A DNA stretch of 64,000 bases from Hamiltosporidium tvaerminnensis. Taxonomy: Eukaryota; Microsporidia; Dubosqiidae. The notes beneath the pieces are model-generated. The model was given only the letters and a program-made list of their open reading frames with translations, did not search any database and was not told where the DNA came from. A program made the translations under genes and the position numbers. The stretch lies in assembly GCA_022605425.2 (NCBI GenBank), contig CM061247.1, positions 504,001 through 568,000 of the forward strand, given 5' to 3'. Of the stretch, positions 22,778-33,903 are shown in pieces (the first letter of the stretch is position 1; every line of letters starts with the position of its first letter).

Positions 22778-23500
22778 TGGTGGAGGGACGATAACCACAT
22801 AAAAACTTTCTGCTTGGCAATGAGTATGTGAAACTGGTTTGAGGATCATTGTTTGGATATTGGTGGGAATAAAACCCCACCTCATCTTCGGTTGTTTTTG
22901 GGAGTTTGTATGAGGAAGAGAAGGTCTACGAAATGGCGAAATTTTTCTACAAATTTATTTGTAGTTTTTTATGTAACTAAATTGCAGACCGCAGCAGAAA
23001 ATGTAGGCAATTGACATGTAAAAGCGTGGAAACCTAGCATTGCTCACTCGGGTTAGAAGACTTAGCGCCTGGGTGATATAAAACAAAAATTCCATTAAAA
23101 GCCGGGGGAGCTAAAAGGCAGGTTATAGCTGTTGGTATGCAATGCACTGTCTAGGTGGAGCCCATGTATGTCTCTGAAATATATCTTAGCTAGAAGTTCA
23201 TTGGGTTAAGAAAGTGTAGAGTAAGTGGGAATGCTGCATAGTCTTGGAGGAGCCCAGGGCGAGCTTCGGCCTTCGATCACACTCCATGTGGCGGACATTA
23301 ACGAAATCCGGGCAACTGACTCGCCTATTATCGAGGTTCTACACACCTGATAGATGAAAGGCTTTGGAAGTAGGTATCGCAGAGGATACTTATGGAGTGT
23401 TGGGTAGCAGTTATTTATGTTAAACCTAGAACTGCATTAATGTCATGAAAACAAATACAACACTTGCCACTATTTTAAAAAGATGTCAGACTTTAAAATA
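22778..23500 (+). repeat. R1 interspersed repeat, full-length copy F
   Basis: One of the best-preserved copies, running from GGTGGAGGGACGATAACCAC to CACTTGCCACTATTTTAAAA. It is a useful reference for the family. Confidence 0.9.
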
Positions 23501-23789
23501 AACTCGAAAATAATAATAAATTCTTCAAAACTTTGACTCATATAATACTGAAATTTAATTCATATAAATGCTTACAACGAAATGAAAAAATAGATAAAAT
23601 ATATTAAAGGAAAGGGTTACGGTATTTAAAAAAAATTCGACACCTTGTTTCAATAAAAAAATTTATATGTAGAACTTAGTGGTTTAAAGATTTTACTGGG
23701 TTAGAATGAGTAATTTTGAGCATATAGTTAAGTTCATTTCATACAATATTGTCTATATTAAATATAAATATTGAATTTACAAAAGTATA

Positions 23790-24890
23790 GCCAAAAAAAA
23801 TCCGTTACTTCTATTTAATATTTAATATGTCTTCCATGAACACCTAAGACAAAATAACACTCGTTGTTTCGTAGACATAACAAGTTTTGCAAAAAAGCAT
23901 TAGAAATTTCATTCCAAATTTCGATTAATTTTTGCTTTAACTCATTCATATGTTTAAAAGTATAATTATCCATAATTTTTTTCATATAAGCCAAAAGATC
24001 TTCTAGGGGGTTTAAATATGGTAATTGGGATGACCGAGGAAGTATTTTCGATTCCTTTTCATTTGAAATATATATAAGTCACTCTTAATCCATGTTCAGG
24101 ATCATTATCTTGTTTAAAAAAATAATCGTCTAAATTCATATTTCTAGCAAATGCTTATAAATTTTTTTTAAAAATGCTAACATAGTAAAATTAGGCCATA
24201 ATAGTATCATTAAAGTCTAAATTAATAAACCCTGATATGACATACTTCCCCTGTTATAATATTTCCACCATTAAGTTTAAATTTTGGTGTCATATATTTA
24301 GAATCCAAGCTTACTCTCATTACATGAACCTTACCATCTGAATCAAACAAAGCGAAATCGCATTCCCCACAAATATCATACATATAAATTGTCATCTGAA
24401 ATTGATAAAAATAATTATTAAAAATCGAGAAACAAATTTTTTAATTAAAACAAAAGTTTTTGAACAAGGGACCTAGGATAGATACCAACTGTATTTAGGT
24501 GATTTATTATACTCTAGAAAGTAACATTGTAATTACATAAAGCGTCCAAATTTTCAGTGATTTCTGGTGGATTAATTTTATGATTCTCTCTTCTTAAATC
24601 GGAAATTATACTGGTCATGGTAATATCTATAATAGGAGGTCATCCAGGCCCATGCTTATCCTTTATATATTTCTGTCTATATACTTTGTAAATTATAATA
24701 GATTTAGATCCAGGTACTTTAAACAATTCAGAAATTTTTCTTAATGAATAACATTTAAGCTTAACCCATCCAAGTATCTTTCTTCACACTCGATTAAACA
24801 TAACATATTGCAGGGTGATTTTAGACCCAAACAAATAATTAACTAATCTATGAAGCAAAATATTTAATAATTTTTAGGTGTTCGGATTTA
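23790..24890 (-). mobile_element. decayed Tc1/mariner-type DNA transposon
   Basis: On the minus strand a stop- and frameshift-ridden transposase can be followed in order. A helix-turn-helix region reads SLRKISELFKVPGSKSIIIY, then KDKHGPG and a broken PPI. The core has LFDSDGKVHVMRVS...KYMTPKF, then KQDNDPEHG with the second catalytic Asp of the DDE triad (family: DNDPKHT). It ends CYFVLGVHGRHIKY before a stop (family: GGHTKY). Possible short inverted ends share AAATCCG/CGGATTT: 23791-23810 on the left and about 24870-24890 on the right. The element cannot encode an active enzyme. Confidence 0.72.
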
Positions 24891-25520
24891 TTTCCAATTT
24901 CCAAAAATATATATGCGCAAATGAATAACTAGATATTATAAATAAATTCACTAAAGAACATTATAGGTATACAACATTATAACTCATTGTTTATTGCAAA
25001 CACATTTAAAATTCCTATTAAAAATATATTAAAATTTAGAATTTTTTGAGTGTCTGGATTTATTTTTGATATACTCTATAAAAAGATATATGAACCTTCT
25101 CTTCAAAACATAATGATAAATTATTTTTTAAAAATAATAATCAAATCATCAACAAATTTATAAAAAAAGGTACATTAAACAAATAAATCTTAGTGTTTTT
25201 GAAATCCGATCGCCTATATCTTTGAATTTCAATAAAAGTTTATATTTAAATCAAATTTAGTTAAGTAATACAAATATGCCAAAAAAATTAAAATGCCTCT
25301 ATGTTTTTTGCTCCTTAATATATTTTTGTATTTATATTTCCTCACCATTACTTCTTTTTTTACTACACCATTTCATCCTTTCTAGGAATTTATAATTATG
25401 TTATTCCTTTCTGTATTTCTGGACCTTCAAACATTTTTATAAACCTATTTCATTTGTTGTAAAAATAATTTTAAAATTTAGTTATTCCCTTTTATATTAC
25501 TACTCCTAATTTACACCCCC
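24891..25520. other. AT-rich spacer with a second transposon-end-like segment
   Basis: At about 25040-25090 there is a second, direct copy of the sequence at the right end of the Tc1-like element (GTGTCTGGATTTATTT against GTGTTCGGATTTATTT). It may be the remaining end of another copy. Otherwise nothing is recognised. Confidence 0.45.
25516..25520 (+). promoter_or_regulatory. CCC start-proximal motif of LNP1
   Basis: CCCCC abuts the ATG (TTACACCCCCATGG). Comparable tracts precede most genes in this window; see the finding on this motif. Confidence 0.6.
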
Positions 25521-26249
25521 ATGGGAAATATTCTTTCAAGAAAAACATCAATTAGAAAAATATTATTTACAATGGAAGAAAAGATAAAAAACACAGAAAC
25601 TTATTTGAAAGGTTTGAAGCAGAAAAAAGAAACATCAAGAAAAAATTTCTATTACTCAACAATTTACATTGGTATTCCTTTCATTGCATATATTTATATT
25701 TCAAATAAGAATTTATTTTTGAATTTATTTATATTTCTGCTTTCATTTTTCGTTTTAAGATTTATTTTATTTCAGTTTTTTGATAGAAAAATAAATTATA
25801 ACCAAAAATTATTGGGAACTTTAAAAGAAACACAGAAGAAACGAATTGAGGAATTGAAAAAAGAATCTTTGTATCTTGAAACCAAGGAACTTGTAGAGAA
25901 ATATGATGTAAAGGAAAAAGAAAAAAGAAATATTTCACAACAAAATTTACAAAATATTACACCGGTAAAAAATATTTGTAAGACTAAAAGAGGTATTGTA
26001 GATAAATTTGCGGATTTTATTATTGGAGAAGATCCTAGTTCAATGTATGCTCTTATATGTGAAAAATGCTTTTCACACAACGGTTTATCTCATCCTTTGG
26101 AATATAATTTAATGAAATTCCGTTGTTTTAATTGTGAACATTTAAATGATAAAACAGTTGTTCTAAAAAATGAACCTAGAAAGGAAGAAGAAAATAAAGG
26201 AAAAAATAAGGAAAAAGACAAAGAAAAAGACAAAGAAAATAAAGAGTAA
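25521..26249 (+). CDS. LNP1: Lunapark homologue (ER three-way junction protein)
   Basis: ER membrane protein that stabilises tubular three-way junctions together with reticulon-type and atlastin/Sey1 proteins. The 242-aa architecture is typical. A short N-terminus MGNILSRK has a possible myristoylated Gly2. A coiled-coil-prone basic region follows (about 18-42), then a hydrophobic hairpin (about 43-60 and 64-84) and a second charged helix (about 95-135). The diagnostic C4 zinc ribbon is MYALICEKC...HNGL...FRCFNC..LN, with C180, C183, C202 and C205. The tail is a KE/KD repeat. The first ATG is the start and directly follows CCCCC. It lies ~0.8 kb before the PPPDE gene on the same strand. Confidence 0.92.
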   Translation: MGNILSRKTSIRKILFTMEEKIKNTETYLKGLKQKKETSRKNFYYSTIYIGIPFIAYIYISNKNLFLNLFIFLLSFFVLRFILFQFFDRKINYNQKLLGTLKETQKKRIEELKKESLYLETKELVEKYDVKEKEKRNISQQNLQNITPVKNICKTKRGIVDKFADFIIGEDPSSMYALICEKCFSHNGLSHPLEYNLMKFRCFNCEHLNDKTVVLKNEPRKEEENKGKNKEKDKEKDKENKE

Positions 26250-27065
26250 TCCTATGCGATTTAAACTGAATATAAATTAAAAAAAGAGAAGAGTAATATC
26301 AGTCAAATAGTTTATTTTGAAACAAATTGAAGAAAGCCCCTATTTAAAATAAGAACCAATTACTATTTCTTAAAATCGAGTTAAATCGTAAAATTTTCTC
26401 ATTAAAAAATGGATTTCCTCTCTCTTACTTTCTCATTTCTAAATTTTCATTTCTAAATAAATATTATGAAAATATTTTTTTCAAGTTTTTTTATTTTTTT
26501 GCAGAATCATAAATCATATTATTAAGGTAAGACTTATATTCTTTAATCTTTAATTTATACAAAAGATTTTATTCTAAATATATTTTTTCCAAGCTTAAAT
26601 TTGAAATATAATTTCTATTCTTAATTTATCTTTTTAATTATCTAAAAGTAATTTTTTTAAATAATTACAGACACAGAATTTATTTTACAATTTAAAAAAT
26701 TTTAACCTCAAAAAATATATTTTTTCAAATTTTACAGTTTTTAAATGATAAAAGAATTTGTTTTTTCCAATATTTTCTTGTCATTTTATTTCTGAAGTAT
26801 TTTTTTTAATAGCCATAAAATTGAAGATCAACTATTTTTTTTACTTTTTTTCGTATATATTAAAACCAAAGGCATTATAAAGTCATATTATTAAGAAATA
26901 AAGTGTTTTTTTCATATTTCGTTTTAATAAGGCCAACTAATTATAAAGCCATATAATACAGAATAAAATATATTTTGTGATTTTAAATATTTTTTGAAAA
27001 GGAATATTAAATTTGTTGATAATTTGAGGGGAAAATATTATTTATTCAGAATAAAACATTTACCC
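26250..27065. other. AT-rich intergenic spacer
   Basis: Long T-rich and A-rich runs between LNP1 and the PPPDE gene. No gene seen. A TTG-initiated extension of the PPPDE frame at 26994 is not supported. Confidence 0.6.
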
Positions 27066-27546
27066 ATGAGTAAACATCCAGTCATTTTACGTGTTTATGA
27101 TCTTTCTAAGGGACAAGCAAAAATATTATCTCTTCCTATCTTAGGTATTCAAATTGAGGGAATATGGCATACATCAGTAGAAGTATATCAAAGAGAATAT
27201 TACTTTCAGGACGGTATACTCCATGTTGAACCAGTAAGTGTTATTTTCTAATTAGGGTAAAAGTCACCATGGAGAAGCTCTTAAAACATATGATATGGGA
27301 ATTACCTCCTTACCGAATGATGTTTTTCATGAATATTTAGAAATTTTATCCGAAAAGTACAATTCTTCTACTTACGATCTTTTTAAAAATAATTGTAATC
27401 ATTTTTCTAACGATGCTACAATGTTTTTGTTGTCTAAATCTATTCCTACTGAAATATTAGATTTGCCAGAAATTGTAATGAAGTCACCAATGTATGAAAC
27501 TCTTATCAACATGCTTAGATCCGATTTTCAAAGTGGTAGTAAATAA
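27066..27546 (+). CDS. PPPDE (DeSI-type) cysteine isopeptidase, two exons
   Basis: Papain-fold peptidase of the PPPDE/DeSI family, proposed to remove ubiquitin or SUMO. Exons 27066-27233 and 27256-27546 give 152 aa. Exon 1: HPVILRVYDLSKGQAKILS, then GIWHTSVEVYQREYYFQDGI with the catalytic His35. Exon 2: GKSHHGEALKTYDMGITSLP, then YDLFKNNCNHFSNDATMFLL with the catalytic Cys103, and IPTEILDLPE. The order, the spacing and the G-x-[TS]-x-x-G segment right at the splice junction all match the family. The ATG follows ACCC directly; an upstream TTG in the same frame was not used. Unspliced, the gene would stop inside the intron and lose its catalytic cysteine. Confidence 0.92.
27234..27255 (+). other. 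spliceosomal intron of the PPPDE gene (22 nt)
   Basis: Begins GTAAGTG and ends TTTTCTAATTAG. Phase 0, between CCA and GGT. It contains an in-frame TAA. This is the best-supported intron here, because both flanking exons encode adjacent blocks of one conserved domain. Confidence 0.92.
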
Positions 27547-27714
27547 AGGTTTCTTAGTTCTTTTACATTTTTCTTCTTAATTCCCTTGTTTACAAAGTAA
27601 ATTATACGAATGAATGATTTAAGAAAAATTAAATCATGGTTTTTTATGAAAAATTATAATATAAAACATTGGTTTTATTTTCTGAGTTAAATTTTGCGTT
27701 TATTGTGTTTTTAT

Positions 27715-27870
27715 GTGAAGGGAGGATAGCCACATTAAAAACTTTCTGCTTGGTAATGAATGTGTACAATTCATATTAAAATCATTGCTGCCATTGTGGT
27801 GGAATGTTAAACACGCTTCATCTATAGGCTAATCCTCAATAATCCCGAGTTACAACTAATAAAAAAAAAC
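27715..27870 (+). repeat. R1-related module (family 2)
   Basis: Begins like R1 (GGAGGATAGCCACATTAAAA, then CTTTCTGCTTGGTAATGA). After ~100 bp it switches to the family-2 sequence (ATCTATAGGCTAATCCTCAA, then CCCGAGTTACAACTAAT). It abuts the end of the dead LINE. Confidence 0.65.
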
Positions 27871-27889
27871 GGAAAGTATTCATTTGTTC

Positions 27890-29870
27890 ATTCTCGACAC
27901 TAAAAGGTAAAAGAAGAACGAATATGTACGTAAGCTTTATTTAAAGTCATTCCAAAAAGACTTATGATTTTCTCGTGAATATGCAATTCTGGTAATGTTT
28001 CATAAAAAGCTTTCTGATTTACGTTATCATATGCTTTTTTATAGTCAATAGAAAGCTGATGAATAGGCTGGTTGTAATCGTAGAATTTTTCAAGAAACAT
28101 TTTGCCGTAAATATCTTGTCGATTGTTGATCTTCCTTTTCTAAAGCCAGATTGTCCTTCCCAGGATTACTTTCTAGGTATAGTTCAAAACGTTTTGCTAT
28201 AACTTTGAGCGGTACTTTATAAGTGAAATATAGAAGTGATATTCTCCTTTAATTTAGGCAGAGTAATTAAGATATATTGTGAATTGGCACAATAAGAGCC
28301 ATATATCAATCTTCAGGCATGTATTCGTATTTCTAAACTTTAAGATTTTAAAAAAAATTCTTGTAAAAGCGACTTTCCTTGATACTTTAATATCTCGAGA
28401 TTTTTGCTGTTATCATCATGAGTTTTCTAGTTTAAACGAATCAATAGCCTCTTAATTTACAAAACGTTAGGGCTCTGTTATGCTCACGTTAATTATAGGT
28501 TTTTTGGATCTTTAAAGAGCTTCACTGGTTTTCTTTATTCTGAATTCTCTCGTTTAATTTCTTTTCAGTACAGTTTACACAAAGATCCAATATTTTTTTC
28601 GATACTGTCAATACCTCCTTTTTGGAGACCTGTATTGGAACGTTCCTTGTCCAAAAGCTTTTTCTTGTATCTTTAATATCTGCATACATTTCTCTTGTTT
28701 GTTTTTTTAATAATTTTGCTTTTATTTGCTAAATCTTTTTTTGATGGAATCTTATTTTTCTTTTTCGCATACAAGTGATGCCTATATCCGCGTTATTATA
28801 ATGGTAAAGCTGATCGGCTGCTTGGTCTCTATAACAGTTTATTTATTGACTGATAGCCTGCGTAAATTGCTATTTTGCATTATTCATCAAACCAACTTTA
28901 TCTGCGATGGTACTCTTTGAAGCTAATTAATTCCACCGCCTCTGTTTGCATAATATTATTGAGCCTTTCTCATATATTTTTGTTGCTTTCATTTTTGCTA
29001 CTTCAACCTTAGTCTTTAAAAGAATATATAAATTTTAAAAATCTTTTACTAAATAGTGCCTTCAACGCGATATTTTAGATTTTCTGTCAAATTTTTAGCT
29101 TGAAAGTTTTGAACCCTGCCAATTCTCGATATTCTGTGGCCGATTTTTAGGATTAAAAAGTATTAATCTGCGTCTGCGTCTCTATATATTCTTACAATTT
29201 GTGAACGATCCGTGTTCTGTATCTACAATTGCGTAATCTATTTGATTATGTTTGATTATCCAACTATTTTCACGTTACATTATGTATTTCATTCTGAGAA
29301 AACATATACTAGAGATAATCATAGGCTTGCTAGTTTCAAAGTCAATTAGTCGAACTCATTCTCATTTGTGTCCTAATACAAGCGTTCTTTTCAATATGCG
29401 GATATAGGCTTTTTTTCACGACTTTTGCGTTCATGTCCCCGAGGACTATTTTTATGTTATTATTTGGAGCTTTATCGTATGAAAATTTTAAGCAAACCGT
29501 AAAAGCTGTCTCTCTTCGTATCATTATCTTCATCGGTGGCATCATATGTATATAATATTGTTAGGTTCAAACATTTTCCTTTCGACTGTAGTCGACAGAT
29601 TCTTTTATTTATTCTTTCGAATATTTTACACTATGCACCAATTTTTTATTTATAGCAGGCTGTAGGGAGAGTATGGAAGATCTCCTTTCTGCTATAAAAT
29701 ATTTTATTGTCTTAGCGTTGAGCATATCATGTCAGGTCTAACGAATCACTGGCTGTCCTGCAATGCAATATTTTATATTTCTTAAGTTCTGATCTCAAAG
29801 TTTTTCACGCCCCTGGCTTATGAAGTTTCAGCACCTTCCAAGTCGCCATTCTTAGTTCATTTTTAAAAAT
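27890..29870 (-). mobile_element. decayed LINE (APE-type endonuclease plus reverse transcriptase)
   Basis: Reading the minus strand, the endonuclease starts near 29855 (MATWKVLKLHKPGA; family IATWNVRSLYRPGA). It continues with IKIVLGDMNAKV (about 29430) and NQIDYAIVDTEHGSF (about 29230). Reverse transcriptase follows near 28160: GFRKGRSTIDKIFTAK, then after a frameshift YNQPIHQLSIDYKKAYDNVN with the first catalytic Asp. The RT is cut off at about 27890, so the YxDD palm and the 3' end are missing. Many stops and frameshifts make it inactive. The order of domains places it with jockey/CR1-like non-LTR elements. Confidence 0.82.
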
Positions 29871-30267
29871 TTTCCTTCTTTGTTTTTAGTTTTTTTTGTG
29901 ATTTTTTTTTGCTGTTTAGTCTTGTATCGTAAAGTTTTATGCATGTTTCATACTATTTTGGTGTTTTCCAATGTAGGGTGTTAGCTTTACTTTAACCCTA
30001 CTTCTTTCTTATTCAAGATTGAAAGGGCTATGGCGGAGTTATTCTATTCTATATATAAGATATAAATTTTTATTCTCCAGCGATATTTTTAATTAATAAA
30101 TAATTCCTTTTTTTGATAGATTTTTTTTGTAATAAAAATACTTTCAAATGCATATCTTAAATTATTGGCTTTTAAGCTGTTAAAAATTTGAGTTTCAATT
30201 ATTGTTTATAAGTAAATTTAAGTTAAATGTTTGGTTAGATTTAGAAGTAAAATATAAAAATTTTGGA

Positions 30268-30580
30268 TAGAGACAGGATAACCACATGAAAAACTATCTG
30301 GTTGGCAATGAGTGTGTGAAAAGTTGTGGAAATTATTGATGAAATTTGGTTGGAATACAAACCAAATTGGGGCGGAGAGAGGATAACCAGCTTAAATACC
30401 ATCTGGTTGTCAATGAGTGTGTGAAATGGATATGAAAATTATTGTTGACATTTTGGTGGGATATAAACTACATTGAATCTATAGGCCAATCTCCTATGAA
30501 CCCGAGTAATAACAGATTAAAAGAAGCCATTGGAAAATTTCCAGTGTTTCATACTCGAAACCGAGAGTTTAAAGAGGAAT
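30268..30580 (+). repeat. two R1/family-2 start modules in tandem
   Basis: The GAGGATAACCA(C)...ATCTGGTTG(G/T)CAATGAG module occurs at about 30275 and again at about 30372. The second runs on into the family-2 continuation (ATCTATAGGCCAATCTCC, then GAACCCGAGTAATAACAG). Confidence 0.65.
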
Positions 30581-31269
30581 GGAATAAGCAAGTAAGTAAA
30601 TATAAAAATTTTATCATATAGACTTATTTAGCTTATATATTTCAGCTCGTGTTTATACACATTTAAAATTGTATCTTTATCATTTAATTAACACTTTTTT
30701 TATAAATTTAGTTCTAAAAGGTTCCTCTCGAATATCTTGAAATGGTAATCATATCTAGTATCAAAGATGTATTTTATAAACTCTTAATTCGGATTAGCAA
30801 GTAGTATAAATTCGGTTTATTCTTTTAAGAAAGTATCATTTCATTTATTCTGATGTATTGAGACAATGTATCATTTTAAGTGCAAATATGCGTGAAAAAA
30901 GTCGAAATGAATATCAGGAGAAATGTGCTGCTCAAAGAAAATTACATATTTTGCGGAAAAATATCAATAAATAAATCTGAATTGAGAAATACATAATTCT
31001 TAACAGCTTATTTCGATTATTAAGTAAATTCGAGTCTCGATTCAAATTAAAATCAGTAGTTGAAGAGGAAACAAGAAACTAAAAGGAGGAAAGAGCAAAT
31101 TAATTGTGTAAAGTCGAATGATTCATAGAAAAAAATAGTTTAATCGATTTTTTTTATATTACAAGGTTTTCCGATCATTTATTTTTAGAGTTATATTTTT
31201 ATATGATTCCATTCATTTTAAGCAGTCTAAACAAGCAAATTTCTATAAAGAAAGATATATTTATAGTTT
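30581..31269. other. AT-rich spacer
   Basis: No gene. A short stretch near 31030-31060 (TCGAGTCTCGATTCAAATTA) resembles 13680-13700 (TCGTCTCGACTCAAATGCTA), possibly a common relic. Confidence 0.45.
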
Positions 31270-32005
31270 AAGTTGTTGAGGCAATATAACCAGAATAAAA
31301 AAAACTTTCTGCTTGGCAATGAATTGGTAAATAGGCTAATTGATGTACGAAATCATTGTTTAAAGTTTTCTTTGTTGGGAAGGGGTTACTAAACCCACAC
31401 TAAATTTTCGCTTGGTTCATGTAATTTGAATGAGGAGGAAAATATCTACGAAATGGCAAAAATTTTTCTACAAATTAATTTCTAGTTAAATCTCATTAGA
31501 TCGGAGGCTGAGGCTGAACTTGTAGGTAATTTTCATGTAAAAGTATGGAAACCTAGCCTTGCTCACTGTGTTATAAGACTTAGCGCCAGCGAGATATAAA
31601 AATATAAACCATTAAATGCCGGGAAAGCTAAGTATCGGGTTATACCTGTTGGTGTGGCATTGCACTGTCTAGGTGGACCCCATGTAAGTCTCTGAAATAT
31701 ATCTTAGCAAGAATTTATTGGGTTCGTTAGGTGTGGAGAAGAGTAAAGCCTGCGTAGTCTTAGGAGAACCTAAGGTGAGTTTCGAACTACAACCACGCTT
31801 CATTCAACGGACATTAACGAACTCCGTTCAACTGTCTCCCCTCTAAATTAAGTTCAACACACCTTTTTGATGAAATTCTTTGAAATTTAGGTATCGTTGG
31901 AGTACCGATAGAGTGTTATGAAGCAATTACATATGTAAAGCCTATAATTACGTTAATGACATGAAAACAATATAACATTTGCCACTATTCTAAAAAGATG
32001 TGATG
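31270..32005 (+). repeat. R1 interspersed repeat, copy G
   Basis: Full-length forward copy with moderate divergence, ending CATTTGCCACTATTCTAAAA. It has a small duplication in GATCGGAGGCTGAGGCTGAAC. Confidence 0.88.
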
Positions 32006-32884
32006 TTTATTGACAGAGAGAATAGTTTCAGCAATTTATTCTTAGTTTTTTTGTTAATATTTATCTTTTCTATCTGATTTAAATAATCTAAAATTTATTC
32101 TTTGGAAGATATTTCTAGATAACTTTAAATTTTCTAGCTAAATTTTTTATCTGTCATATTGTTTTTTTAGCAAATTTCATTCACTTAAAAAATATTATAT
32201 GATTTATTGAGAAAGGAATTTACATCTTTAAAAAATATATTTTTAAAGTTTTGGACTCAAATAAATTTATTAAACGATTCTATTACTCTTAAAAATTGTT
32301 GCTTTAATAAAGTAATGTATATGTTTTGTGGATTTTCCTTCTTTATATCTTACTTTATTACTTTTTTATCTGACAAACCAATGATCTTAAGTTCGATAGC
32401 ACTTTATCCTTGTTTTTTTTTGATTTTCTTTAAGTTGACGCTATTCAGACTTTAGTTCATAGTTTGGACACAGTGATTATTTAGAGATTTTCTCATGGCT
32501 TTAATTACTTTTATCTAGAAAGACTGTAAATATCCAAGCTTTTAGTGTCTGAATAGCTTGATAACTTTTTATATTTTAAAATTATTAATTGCTATCGGCC
32601 TTATATCATCTTCTTTTTTTCTAAAATAATCAAGTATTTTTGTGATATTGAGAATCTTTTAACATCTCATTTTTTTTACAACTTATAAAATTTTTGGCCT
32701 AATCTTACATCTATAATCTAATTTAAAAATTTGAATAAGAACAAAGTTGAACATATCCTTAGCTTGAAATAAATTGATAATCTATATTGCATGTTATAAA
32801 CGTTGAATATATTATTTAATTATTTTTTATAATAAAATATCACATCATTTTCTAAAAGAAGGCATGTTTTTATCGGATTCATAA
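32006..32884. other. AT-rich spacer
   Basis: T-rich sequence. The hydrophobic 82-codon frame at 32207-32455 starts at TTG and looks like chance. Confidence 0.5.
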
Positions 32885-33520
32885 GTTTCCAAGATCTCCG
32901 TGCTTGAAATAAATAACTTCTTTGCGAAAGGACCATCGGCAAACCCCATGATACATATATCACAGAGGTTTTCATCTGAAAAATGTATATAACTCATTTG
33001 ATAACCGGGAAATGCTCGATGTTCGTTAATTTACGTTACCCGGTATGTGATAACATGCAGAGACATGCCTTAGCTTCGATAAGCCAGAAGCATTTCCACC
33101 TATTTCTAACTTCCGAGTTCAATAGACCTCTAGAAAAGATATATCTTGGAACTTAAATTGTCTCATCGAGGCGTTTCATCGTGATACCAATAGGTATAAG
33201 CGGCTCTAATCAATATTTCTAACTTTTTAAAAGTTATGTTTCTTGTATCTTTAAAGCGCTAAGTCATCAAACTCAGGTAAGCAAAGCTAGGTTCCAATCT
33301 ATTACATGCAATTACCCACAAGTAGAAGTGTGCCCCTCCTCAATTTAGTTCAATATAAACTCATACTTGTTTATCGATAAATTTTTACCCTTTTGAAAAC
33401 TTGGTTATTCTTAAACAAATACGTACCCGACAACCAAAATTGTTTTAGTTCTACTAGAAACCCCTACAATGATTTTCAGATAAATTTTTAATACTCATAC
33501 CAAAATAAATGTTTTAAAAT
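32885..33520 (-). repeat. R1 repeat, strongly diverged copy H
   Basis: Reversed copy recognisable from GATACATATATCACAGAGG, a GATATATCTTGGAACTTA block and AGCGCTAAGTCATCAAACTC. One end is missing. Confidence 0.75.
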
Positions 33521-33903
33521 GAGCATTCACTTCACCTTATTATTTAATTATAAAATTATCTAATTGTAAAATCCACCGAGTTTAATATATTCTCTTATTT
33601 TAGCAATTATCATCTATTATTGAAAATTTTAGAAGGAACAATTTGTAGCGCATTTTAATTATTTGCGTATAGTACTAATCTTAATCAAGTATTATCATTT
33701 TCATCTGTAAACAAATAAAAACGTATTAAATTACACTCCAAAAAATATGATTTCCATTAAAAACTTTGTTATCTTTTCAATGTTCGAAAATTAATAAAAG
33801 ACAAAATATTGTTCTATGAAATCAATTTTTATTTTTATCGTAAATTCAATTTTTTCTCAAAAATTTTCATTTTAATAAAAAAATATATTAATTGCGCATT
33901 TAA

